From positions 11,489,875-11,553,874 of the forward strand of contig CM060072.1 in assembly GCA_030533445.1 (NCBI GenBank): DNA of 64,000 bases, in the 5' to 3' direction. The notes beneath the pieces are model-generated. The model saw only the letters and a list, made by a program, of their open reading frames with translations, did not search any database and was not told where the DNA came from. The translations under genes were made by a program, and so were the position numbers. The first letter of the stretch is position 1. Each line of letters begins with the position of its first letter. Shown here in pieces: positions 1 to 44,386 of the stretch. This stretch comes from Cyprinodon diabolis (taxonomy: Eukaryota > Chordata > Actinopteri > Cyprinodontiformes > Cyprinodontidae).

Positions 1-964
1 TCTATGCCAAACAATGTCTTTATGGATCTTCCCTTGTGAACTGAAAATGTTCTTTTGCAAGTCTCCGGTTTCCTTTGTTTTAAACCTGTTTTGTGGTTGC
101 CATGACCTGTATCAATGAGAATTTGCACAGGGATTTGTAAAAATTAACTCTTTGTGACCTTTGCACACTGTGTCCATCAGCATCCACTGCCACCATTCTT
201 CCAATTTGCACGGGTTACGAATTTGGGCGTTCAAAGATTGAATGTGCTCTTTGTTTTTAACTGCATGGACCTTTCAGGGATGATCTTCATTGGGGTTGCA
301 ACTAACAATTACTTTGCAATTAGTTTAATCTGTTGATTATTTGTTTGATTCATTGATTAATAATTGGATAGCCAAAGGTTCCTTAAAGCAGATTTTTTTA
401 ATGAAATTCAACCAAGTGAAACCAAAACTTTTCCGATTGAGGAGTTCTAGAGCGAGCATGTTGACAGACGAAAATATTTTTTTTTGTCATATACGCTAAA
501 TGTTTAAATATTTTTTACAATCTTGGTATAATTACTGCTCTAAGTGAGTTGCTCTTTCAGCTAAAGGCATGTTTTAGTCTCTATACTCCAGTTAACAATT
601 AATCGATTACTAAATCAGTTGATGATTATTTCAATAATTATATACTCCGATTAATTGTTTTGGTCCTAATCTACATACATAGCTGTACAAATGTGAAAAC
701 TTGCGATTTGGTTCCAACACATTAAAATGAGCAGATTGCATGTTCTACTGGCACCTGTTTTAAAACAAGCCAACCTTCTGAAGATCAGGGCCTTTGTATT
801 TTATTTCCTTTTGTTCCTTATTACTATTTTTGCTTTATGATCACTGAAAGTTGAAGACAATTTTATGACATTTGGCAATATATAGTATATTATAGTATTT
901 TTATTTACATTTTTTTGTGAAACAAACAAATACGCAGGTTGTGGCCTGTATCCCTTATTTTGCT

Positions 965-1000
<36 letters not shown>

Positions 1001-1084
1001 TGCTTCCATATTATTTTCATTCCTTTTTATCTGTGTACTTCAAAAAATGTAAAACATCTTTTCTTTCTTTCTTTCTCATATTAG
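1..1084 (+). other. intron of the SLC6 gene (partial), no recognised feature
   Basis: AT-rich sequence before the first visible SLC6 exon. It ends in a proper acceptor (tattag) at 1084. I found no SLC6 exon here, so the 5' part of the gene lies further upstream. The one conspicuous structure is a TA dinucleotide run at about 967-997. Confidence 0.7.
967..997. repeat. (TA)n microsatellite
   Basis: Uninterrupted alternating TA for about 31 bases inside the SLC6 intron, about 90 bp before the exon at 1085. Likely to vary in length between individuals. Confidence 0.9.
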
Positions 1085-4000
1085 GCGGCATACTTTACAG
1101 CCACATTCCCCTATGTTATGCTTTTTATTTTGCTGATGCGAGGTGTGACTTTGCCAGGAGCTCTAGATGGGATAATTTATTATCTCTACCCAGATATCAC
1201 CCGTCTTTCAGATCCACAGGTAAGAAAATGTATTCAATGCTTATACCTGTTAAGACAAAATGTTTAAGTAGGCACACACATATCTTTGTGCACTATTTAT
1301 CAGGTGTGGATGGATGCTGGAACTCAGGTCTTCTTCTCCTATGCCATCGGGTTTGGTTTTCTCACTTCTCTTGGAAGCTATAACACTTACAACAACAACT
1401 GCTACAAGTGAGTACAATAACAACTGAATTACATCTCCCTGAGCACCCTCTGAACATGTACTCATTTACAAAAACTTATTTTTTTTAGTAGAGATGTATT
1501 TGATAGAGTCACAGTTTAAAACCGTATATAGACATGGAATCATTTGTTTGGGCCTCTTCTTGAACTGCCCCCTTAACGCAATGGAGGAGTTTCAGTGCTC
1601 AGGTATACCCAGAGGCTACGTTGTCAGGTGCATAAATGCCCCTGTTAGGGTCTTCCAAGGCAAACAGGCTCTAAGTAATTGGTCAGACAAAGATCAGTTC
1701 AAAAAGCCCTTATGACAACAAAACCAGGCCTGGGGTTGGGATGCGTCTGCAAGTGGTGGTCTGCCTCCTCCTTGCAGGACCTGGCAAAGCCAAGTTCAAA
1801 GGAGTAATTTGAGGTCATCCCCCAGTGAGCGAAGCACCTACAGGGGGAACCATGAGGTACTGGTGGTAAGAACATTGGAGAGCGAGGGGCTCGGTGACTT
1901 GAAAAACACCCATAGCTGTGGCCATACGTACCGGGTAAGTCTGCTGTGCCCATCACAGTAGCAATCCCTGAACTTGATGTTGTAAAGCAGAAGTAGACCC
2001 TGAAAATGTACATTGTTGGACAGTAGAAGGAATACTTTTAGGATTCCCCTCAACCCGGTTGACATACCTTCCTTTATCCCGTAGCCTGGTCCAGGATAAA
2101 GCTGAAGACGAAGAGTATAATTACAACTACGAGTATGGCTGGAATTTAAAGTTTTTCCTATATCAACCCAGATTATTATTCACTTATTTCTCTTCGAATG
2201 TAGCTGTACTTTTGGGGGCCTCAAAGGTCACCCAGACATAGTTTCTGGAGGAGGCGGTGACATTCTCCCTACTGGTTCCATCTCTGGGAATCTGATGAAT
2301 CCAGGAACGTCAAAAGCTTTCCTTAGCTTTCAAAAGTAAAAAAAAGTACTACGATTTGCTAAGTACATTTATTTGTAACATGTTAAGGTGAAACTAACAA
2401 CCAGTAGACTCTCTGTTGAAGTGGAGCCTTTCACCTACCATGAAAATTGCCTTTGCTGGCCAGGCTGATTTCACGGCAAGCAAACGCTGGCAAAACTAGA
2501 GAAACCTCTGCATGTTCCACATTCTTTTTGAATGCACTAGTTGATACACTTTGTAAAATGGACTGGAACTAACTATAATTCTTAACAATAAACACAAAAT
2601 AACATAAACAAAAGCCTAACAGAAAACCCAAAGTGAAAAAACCCAGCAGGTCATGACAGTTTAAGGACCAGACTTAAGCCAGTTTTGCGTGGAGACAATG
2701 TCCAAAACCTCGTCTCTACCTGTTAAACTATTAAAAAACATATCCCACAATAATTCCATCTTCTTGGACTTTCTTAGTTACAATTAAATACTGTTACAAT
2801 GATGAACAGCAGAAGATGGATTTGCTGTGAGCAAAAAGGTTTCAGGTATTATGTTTGGGTCTGTTTTGCAAGAATCAAAGAATGATGACGGATCATTCAC
2901 ATCAGCATCCCTAAGCTTGGAGCACCCGTTAAAATAACTCGCCTGGAAAATTCAGAAGGTTTTGATATTCATTAAAAAATATAAAAAGAAGTGAACTGCT
3001 GATGGGGTTGCTTTTAATTGGTAATGGTCAGACACGCTCTGTTGAAAGGATGCAAACTATATGGCTTAACTACCATTTTAAAAACAAATAGATATGTTCA
3101 CATAAATAACTCTGTGGTTCCAATATGCTAAAATTTTTATTTTAATTGTTTCATAAATATCTGATATGAAACATTTTATTCCCTCTCTTAACAGGGACTG
3201 TTTCCACTTGTGCCTGCTGAACAGCTGCACCAGCATTGTCGCCGGCTTTGCCATTTTCTCTGTTTTGGGCTTTATGACATATGAACAAGGCGTGGATATT
3301 TCTGAAGTGGCAGAATCAGGCAAGAACTGAAAAAAAGTTTATAGTTAGCATAATATTCCAAGTTTTAAAGATTATGGATAACTTTAGCTGTGTCTTTTTG
3401 CTTAATACTCACTCAGAGCTCTCTATTAACTGCAGCCTACACATGATATTAAAATGAACTCATCACCTAATACTACATACATTTGTGAAAAAAAATATTT
3501 GGTGAATTAATAATCATGCATTAAATAATCCGGTCTTTGTTTAAGCTCAGCTTTTAAACCCCTCAGCAGCTTTAAGATTTTAAGAAGAACTTTAAAGCAG
3601 GTGTTATTTTGTGTCCTGTTTTCTTCATCAATATTTGTAAATCTTTTTAATGTTTTCTATATTGTAGGCCCTGGTTTGGCATTTATTGTCTACCCACGTG
3701 CTGTGGCCATGATGCCAATGCCTCAGGTGTGGTCAGTGTGTTTCTTCCTCATGATCATTCTGGTTGGACTAGATAGCCAGGTAATAATCAACATGTAAGT
3801 GAATGAAAGGATGAATGAACCAATGCATGAACGAACAAACTAACGGTTTTCCCCTGATCATTTCATTTCAGTTTGTCGGTATAGAGTGTGTGATGACATC
3901 ACTGGTTGATCATTTTCCAATATACCTTAATCAAGGCTACAGGCGGCAGCTGCTTCTGCTCATGATTTGTTGTTTCTCCTGCATGTTCGGACTCTTACTT

Positions 4001-7000
4001 GTCACTGAGGTTGGTACACCGAAAAAAACACTCCACATTTTTGCTTTTTTTGTCATTTGCAAGCACAATTAGATTTACTTTTTTTTCTTCTATATATTGC
4101 TAGGTGGTGAATGATAGTGAACAATAGAATAGATTAGTATTCATGGGGTTAACGGTTTGGTAAACTTGAGTTCCACCATTGGCTAAACTCAAAGAGACTA
4201 TCTGCCTGAAGCTGGCGCCAAAGAAACTTTAGGCCAATGCAGGATCAAAAGTGTTACATTTATTCATTTTTGATATCCAAAGACCACAAGAAAAATAGAC
4301 AGATTGAGACACAGACTGACAAGATCCAATTACTGCAATCACAGCATGACATAACACTCAACAAAGAAACATAATCTCCCCTGGGTTCAACCTAGTTCTT
4401 CTTCGATCAAAAGCTACTGTGACAGTTTGCACACCATTCATCCCTTGTGACACTTGCAAATACTCGCTTTAGCTTTGTTTCTGACGACATCTACTTTTAG
4501 TTATTGTCTTAATCCCATTTCATACTTAAAACTTAATCCTGACATTTACTCGGCCAGGGTTATGGTTAGCCTGGGTGCCATTCCGTACTTAGTCCCGCCC
4601 ACAATGTTTAAGGTCGGGAAGTTCGGTCTGGCATTGCTCAATAGTAGCGCGAGTATGCTCGCACAATATCTGGCGGGCCAATCAAATTGTCAGGGCGGGC
4701 TTTATACGATGATGGACAGATGATCAACAGTAACGTAATCAACCAGGTCATCAAAGCGCGCTTGGGTGACAACAACGATGGCTGCTGCTGGAGAGTTGAG
4801 GTGTGTAGATTCTGCTATTAGGTCTGTTCTAGAAGATATCGACAGCAAATTAATTTTAAAAGAGGAACAGAGAAACGCGATCAAGGCTCATCTTCTTATT
4901 CTAGGCGTGCAACTGCACGCTTTGATTTTTGTTGACAACAACTATGCGTAGCTTAACATACGTCACGCACTGCGTTGCTCTTATTGGTTGTAGGTCTATC
5001 CAGTTGAGTGCAGAGGCATTTTTTTTCCTGGTTCGTTCAAAACACGCCCCATAATCACAGCTCTATGGAGCAGTATCAGACTCATATTCTGACTAGAACT
5101 GAGTAGGACTACGTCAGGCTAGGTTATGGTTATTCACTGGGTAAAACCACCTTGGAAATTAACCGGGTACAGATGTAGTATCAAACCACTTTAGCAGGGC
5201 CGCTCTAGGTCGAATAAAGCTGTTACATTACTTTGCAGGGCATGCTTTTGCATATTTATGTGAAACGCTCACAGTGATGCGTTGCCTAACGACAGTCCTG
5301 GGTCCTGCTACTGTACATCTTTTTAACATTTGAAACATTATCACTGGCAGCATCACTATCAAGAATTTTATCTAGCAAGCGGTCAAATGTTTAATAATGG
5401 CAGGAAACTGTTTGGACTTTTTCGGGGTATGGAGTGAAATAGTACGCTAACCGTCAGGAACTGTCTGGGACTCAGTTATGTATGGAAATAGAACAGTTGC
5501 TCTTTAAGACTCTGGAGTACAAGCAAAACAATTTTCAAGTTTATAAAGTACTACTAACAACTTTAACAACTACTGAATCCTAGGCATTTCTTTGTTATTG
5601 CTAATGAAGTGTTTGACAGTCATAAGTTCTGGGTGAAATTGTTCTTTAAATGTTAGTTTGATTAGTTTAAGTGATACCCCTTGGATGACTGCCACCTGCA
5701 GGTGATATTGGGTACATCCATCCCAGCGTTGCAAGGTTAAATGTGAAAATGGGCCTTAGTCTCATTGGAAATGCTTAAAAGTTAGATAATAGTTAAATGC
5801 TTACAATGCAAAAGTTTTAATCAACAAAAAATCATAATTTTTTGTTTTTGTCTTTTCTCATTCTACAAACAAAAACACCTACATGCCAACAAGTTAATAG
5901 AAAGCAATTAAATCTAGGTATAAGTTGCAGCTGTTCTCAGGTGGTGGAGGGCGGAGCCAAGCAAACACAGGATGGTGTGCAGCATTTCTGATCTTTATGC
6001 TAAACGCATATTGATTTTGAATTACCAAAGAACTACCCATCATCATTTTTGTCTAGTCTTTGCCCGTCAAAGAAAACTCATGCACGTTTTGTAATGTTTG
6101 AGTCATTTAAGTAGCCATGTTTAGTCACAATTTTCCATGCTTTAAATCATATATATATATATATTATTTTTTTTAAGTCAATATAACAATATTGTTTATT
6201 TATGTCAAATACTTTTAAAGTAATTTAAAACAAAACTTGTGAAATGGTGCAAAACATTACAGCGCTATCTACAGCATGTTTTAATTTATATTAGACTGTT
6301 ACTGCTTAAGCATTTAACCAAAAGACTAGCAAATCTATCCACCTCTGTCCTCCTTTGTAGGGTGGGATTTACCTGCTCCAGTTATTGGACCACCATGTCT
6401 GCAGTGGCACCACGCTGCTGCTCCTTTGTTTCTGTCAGTCTATCAGCATTGGGTGGGTTTATGGTGAGTTGTGGATTTATTTTCCTGTTTTGTTGTCTTG
6501 ATTTTGATAAATGTATAAAACAGCTACCAATAATGGAAAGAAACATTTAGCTTTTTTTTTTTTGTGATGATTAAAGCATTTTCTAATCGTTATCTGAACT
6601 AATTCATACTGTAGGTGCGGATCGTTTTTATGACAACATCACAGATATGATTGGCTATCGTCCATTACCGTTCATGATGTACTGCTGGAAGTACATCACT
6701 CCTTTTGTTTGCTTTGTAAGTAAAACAATCCTCTTACATCATGTCTGTTTTTTAGACACATATTTTTATTAAATTTTTACATGTGGGTATTTATCCTCTT
6801 ATCATCAAGCTGCATCAGTTCAAACATGACTGAAAGTTTTTTTTGTATTCTCGAAAATAAGACTTTTTTAAACAGCAGTAATAAAGACATGCTTGCTTGT
6901 TGTGGCTGCTTTGTCATAGTACATTTTGATATGCTGCTATATTTATGTTAATTGTGCTTTGGTGATCGCTATGTTCTTAAAATGAACTTGGTAGTTGAAT

Positions 7001-8250
7001 GGTGGAGAATCTAAGCTTTCCAACATTGTCGAATGTGTCTATATTGGTAAACATTTTACCAGTGTAATTTTCATGCATTCTGAGTTATTATTTGTAAACG
7101 CTTTAAAACCGGAGGGTTTTGAGAGGTTATAAAATGCAGAGATTCCAACCCTAAAACTAATTTGCACTGCAGCCACTCCTCAAAATTATATTCCTTAAAC
7201 ATTTAATTTCAATTCCTTTCAAGAAAACACACATCTGAAAATTTATGTTGAATTTATTTGTTTCTGTAGGCTTGAATTCTGTAGCGTGAATATTTAATGT
7301 GAATGAAAACATGTGAAACAATTCATAGGCTTCTGTTTTATTTTTCAGCCTACCTAAACATATTTGTACATGATTTGTAATCATCTCCCCATGTTTAGAA
7401 TGTCAGTTTTTTATTAATACTCTTGTGAAGCTTATCTTTATATCAGGATATATCTTTAATATATTCCATGTTGATAATTTAAATATACTTTTTCCCCCCT
7501 AAATATGAGAAATTAAATTAAAAAAGGATGGTTGTCAATTGATATACTGAAATGACCATATTAAATCAAAATAGAACATTTTCACCCTACACAAAATCAA
7601 ACATCTCCCTCTGTGATTTAAGCCACAAGACCTAAAGCTGTAGAAAACCTGTCGTTTGAATGATAGTGGCTTCCAGTTTATTAATTTTTTTAATCCACTC
7701 CATCTCATCTCCTCACAGGGAACCTTCATCTTCTCGATATTCAAATACTCTCCACTGAAGTTCAGTAACTCCTACGTTTATCCACTATGGGCGAATGTGT
7801 TGGGATGGTTTATTGCCAGTGTCTCTCTTTCACTCATCCCTCTGTTTGTACTTTTTAAATTATTCCAAGGACAAGGCACATACCAACAGGTAAGAATGAT
7901 CATAGCAGAACACTAAACAAATAAAAACAAGTTACAGAGCAAAATGCATTTTTCTAGAAAAAAAAAGGAAATATTGTAATGACAGTTTTTCTTTCAGTTT
8001 TACTTAATTTGGGGAAAGGCTGCTTCTAAAAAAGAAAAAGATAGAAAAAGATACAGCAAAGGATGGAGGTTACAGCATTTTGAGAATATTCACATGGCTT
8101 TTTCATGTTTTTTTTTCCTCTCAGCGTTTCTTATCTCTCTGCAAGCCTGTCGTCCCCTTGGATCAGATATGTCCGCCCCCTGGACCAGAAAGCGAGATCA
8201 AGGCTCTGTACACGGAGCTAAAACCTTTGTATGGAGCCCGGAAAGAGTAA
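1085..8250 (+). CDS. SLC6-family Na+/Cl- dependent transporter (GABA/taurine/betaine/creatine branch), C-terminal nine exons
   Basis: Plasma-membrane symporter that imports a small amino-acid-like solute with Na+ and Cl-. Coding exons: 1085-1219, 1304-1407, 3195-3319, 3668-3780, 3872-4009, 6361-6463, 6615-6715, 7719-7889, 8125-8250. Lengths are 135, 104, 125, 113, 138, 103, 101, 171 and 126 bp, and all join in frame to 371 codons plus TAA. The product starts in TM5 ([18 protein letters not shown]), then shows the TM6 stretch [20 protein letters not shown]7, the EL4 motif VAESGPGLAFI, the TM8 sodium-site motif [18 protein letters not shown] near TM10, and TM11-12. TM1-4 and the start codon lie before the window. 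YLYPDITRL resembles taurine transporters, while [16 protein letters not shown] resembles GAT/betaine carriers, so I do not assign a paralogue. One intron uses a GC donor. The gene converges on p4ha2. Confidence 0.93.
1408..3194 (+). other. SLC6 intron with no clearly recognised element
   Basis: A 1.8-kb intron between the 104-bp and 125-bp SLC6 exons, donor gtgagt and acceptor aacag. The stretch about 1590-2300 is richer in G and C than its flanks and looks repeat-like, but I recognise no family, inverted ends or coding sequence in it. The rest is ordinary AT-rich intron. Confidence 0.6.
3320..3667 (+). other. GC-AG intron in the SLC6 gene
   Basis: The exon ending at 3319 is followed by GCAAGA, and the intron closes with tgtag at 3667. 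Splicing at G|GC gives the conserved Glu-Ser-Gly-Pro-Gly of EL4 in frame; no GT donor nearby would do so. The AG|GCAAG context is the usual one for functional GC donors. Confidence 0.85.
4567..5121. mobile_element. short DNA transposon with 9-bp target duplication and helicase-like leader ORF
   Basis: Ends are TAGCCTG at 4567 and CAGGCTA at 5121, flanked by identical 9-bp copies of ggttatggt (4558-4566 and 5122-5130). The element is 555 bp and sits inside an SLC6 intron. A 9-bp duplication fits Mutator-like (MULE) elements, but I do not recognise the family. On the plus strand an ATG at 4778 opens a reading frame whose product ([20 protein letters not shown], then [13 protein letters not shown]) resembles the start of RecQ-like helicases found in repeats of fish and invertebrates. 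It stops after about 60 residues, before any Walker A motif. Probably a non-autonomous internal-deletion derivative. Confidence 0.75.
4778..4951 (+). pseudogene. truncated helicase-like leader inside a transposon
   Basis: Begins ATG GCT GCT GCT GGA and runs about 57 codons to TAG at 4949. The part resembling a RecQ-type 'Q-motif' approach ([19 protein letters not shown]) is followed directly by unrelated sequence, so the ATPase core is absent. The family call rests on eye comparison only. It may still act as promoter or leader sequence of the element. Confidence 0.45.
5131..6360 (+). other. remainder of SLC6 intron, nothing recognised
   Basis: AT-rich intron between the 9-bp-duplication element and the exon at 6361. 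A short TA run lies near 6150. No open frame, inverted ends or RNA gene was recognised. Confidence 0.6.
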
Positions 8251-8457
8251 TAATTACTCTCCACCTTAAAATCGGGCAATAATTACAAACCCTAAGGTGA
8301 CTGAACACTTAACAGGTTGGAACAACAAAGCTGAGTTGAGCTTTTGATGTGGCATCTCCTTGGTAAACAGATAAAAGCTTCTGTCTCTTGTTAATGGACT
8401 ACATGGGAGAATTTTTTTAGGATAGTTGTTTAAAAGGAGTTTTTTTTTTTTTTTGTA

Positions 8458-8463
8458 AATAAA
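8458..8463 (+). terminator. candidate poly(A) signal of the SLC6 gene
   Basis: AATAAA 208 bases after the SLC6 stop codon, following a T-rich run. Further plus-strand AATAAA motifs occur near 9660 and 9902, so longer 3' UTRs are possible. Confidence 0.4.
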
Positions 8464-8571
8464 ATGTTTCTATGTACCAGGTAAACAAAGCTCCCTCGGA
8501 CTGAGACAATAGGAACACGTATACCTTTAGTGTCCATTGTCTCCATTGTTCTATACTTGGGCCACCATGGC

Positions 8572-8768
8572 TGCTATTGGAGGTCCGAGGTGCCAGTGGC
8601 ACAAGTTGTACAGCAGCCTTACTTATGTCAGTGTGCCCCAGGACAGCGGTGGCTACAATGTACCTTATCATCATCAGCATGTTAATGTGTGTGTGAACGG
8701 ATGAATGACTGGATGTAAAGTCCTTTGGGGTTCTCTGGCTTGATAAAGTGCTATATAAGGAACCCACT
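8572..8768 (+). repeat. V-SINE-like copy, 5'-truncated
   Basis: Matches the core and tail of the fuller SINE at 33374-33705: 'ggtccgaggtgccagtggc', 'cagtgtgccccagga', 'gctacaatgta' and the tail 'gataaagtgctatataagga'. The tRNA-derived head is missing and the copy is strongly diverged. It lies just after the SLC6 stop codon, possibly within the 3' UTR. Confidence 0.75.
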
Positions 8769-10179
8769 GTGCAAAAATTGGTTGAGATGATATCGAAAAG
8801 ACAACATGATTTATGTCCAAATGACGTCTACATTTGGGTCATCGCTGGCAGATTCTTGAAATGAAAACTATCCATCATCTGAGAAACAAATCCTAAAGCC
8901 TTTAACATAAAAATACAAAAATCTGAAAAGGAGAAAGGGTTGAAAGCATAAAAGTGTTCACTAAAAAGAACTAAATTGAAAATTTTAACTAAATGGATGT
9001 CAGTAGATTATTCTAAAAAATACTTGTAGTGATTCAGATCTCAATATATAAATTCCAACATTTGGTTTTAACATGTGTATTAGTATTTTCAAATATTTTG
9101 AAAATGAAAGCTTTTAGATGTAAGAGGGTGCTGATGTTGTCTAACACCTCATCATTCTGCAGCAACCAAGCATAAAAGCTTTCAAGAGATCTGGTTAAAT
9201 GCTTCAGTGCCTTGGCAAAACCTCTTTGCTATGTGTCAGTCAAACACCAAGCTAATAAAAAATTATTTCCACTATAATTTTCCCTTACCACAGACATCTT
9301 TAGTACTTCTTGCCACCTACCTATTACCTATTGTACTTTTTCCAGAACACAGAAGGTTGCCCTTCCGGCACTCTGTCCTGAAGGTTCAGTCACATACTGC
9401 ATTCCAAGTGCTCCAACATGTTCAGGCTTCTTAATAAGGTTGGAAAGACATTTATCAATGTTGAAATCAGACTGACAAATGTTAGAATAATCTAGTAGAT
9501 GTTTCTGTCATTCATTTACGAGCCATTCCTGGACTGGCGCTGCAGAAAACAAAGCTGGATCCATGTTAACATTCTTCTCTAAATATTTTCTTAAACATCA
9601 TCAAATAATTTAACCCCTATTCTAAGGACCTAATGTGCTGTACAGTTTCTTATTACTTAGAATAAATCTGTGAATTGTGGTTTATTTGTAACTGGATGTG
9701 TAGTTTGAATGTAAGATTTGTAAAGGGGGTTTTGTAGCTCTTGGTGCTATAACCAAATATTGTCAATATTTAAATGTTGTTCATTGCTTTCAGACACTGA
9801 ATGCTTTACATGTCATTGTTCACTTTAAAGATCTATTAAACGTAAATTCTTTGTCCTTTCAAGCCTGTCATGAATCATTTATTTCCAACTGTTCTGATAT
9901 TTTAATAAACAGAACTAGAGTTAATCTCTCCTTGCCTGGACTACTGCAGCCCGTAGAAACTTCAGCTGGATGGACATATATTGATTCTTTTTTGATTTGG
10001 CCAAACTCTTTTACACTTGTTTGTTAACATAATTTACTCTGGCCCTCGCAGAAATTGATGGCATACAGCCACTGGGTCAGTTTATAGTTGTAAGCAATGT
10101 TTTATCATGAATAATAACTTATTACACCTTGAAATTGATAAACAACAATATTTACATAGCATTTCAATAAAACACAGGG
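8769..10179. other. 3' UTR or intergenic space between two converging genes
   Basis: No protein gene seen. It separates the SLC6 stop codon (8250, plus strand) from the p4ha2 poly(A) signal (10180, minus strand). Several AATAAA motifs on the plus strand could end the SLC6 transcript. Confidence 0.5.
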
Positions 10180-10185
10180 TTTATT
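10180..10185 (-). terminator. candidate poly(A) signal of p4ha2
   Basis: Plus-strand TTTATT reads AATAAA on the minus strand, about 710 bases after the p4ha2 stop codon at 10893. Position and strand fit; cleavage was not verified. Confidence 0.45.
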
Positions 10186-10892
10186 GACTTTTTGATTGCC
10201 ATCTTGAGGAATGAGAATAAAAAATTTCATCATTTAAACACACTATAAATAAAAACAATATACATAATTTGTGGACAGGGTTTGTGTGCACTTTGCAGGG
10301 GAATTGTTACATTTCTAGACCAAATTTCCATGCAAAAAAATTTGAAATGCTTTTAAGTGTTGAACTTTTTCAGCACCAGATAAAAAGCAGTTACAAAAGA
10401 ACAAAAACAACAACAAAAAAAAAAAAAAACATCAAGGCAAGGGTCAGCATAGGTAAAGTTTATAAAACATAAACTAGGTGAATCCATTTGACAAAAACAT
10501 CAAATCAATTAGACAATTGGTCCTCTGCAGGTCAATAAAAGCTACTAACTTGGCACAATTAAAGGAAAATGTTCATCCGAAAGCTTACGTTGTACCATTA
10601 GGGCTTTAATCAATAGAGAAAATGACCAGAAAAATAAATAAATAGTATATATCTGAAAATAAAACCTTGAGAAAATTGAGTGTTGGTTATGTTTTATTTT
10701 TTAATGTAGATATTCTTTTTTTTCTGATTAAATTATCATATAGAACGGAAGTTGAGGAACTTCGCCTCATTGATGTAGGATTCCCTGCAAACCATTGGTT
10801 AGTCATACAGACATCTTCAAGCTATGTGTCTGGTTGCAAAATTTTGACCGAAACAGGCACCAAAGAGGCTGGGTATAGACGTGAGGCAACCT

Positions 10893-44386
<33,494 letters not shown>

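Noticed and set aside
964..1000. TA run as a possible promoter TATA box
   Set aside because: Pure dinucleotide repeat inside an intron; no transcript start context.
964..1383. Open frame of 139 codons beginning in the TA repeat
   Set aside because: It reads through an intron and across the real SLC6 exons in the wrong frame; the correct frame gives conserved transporter sequence.
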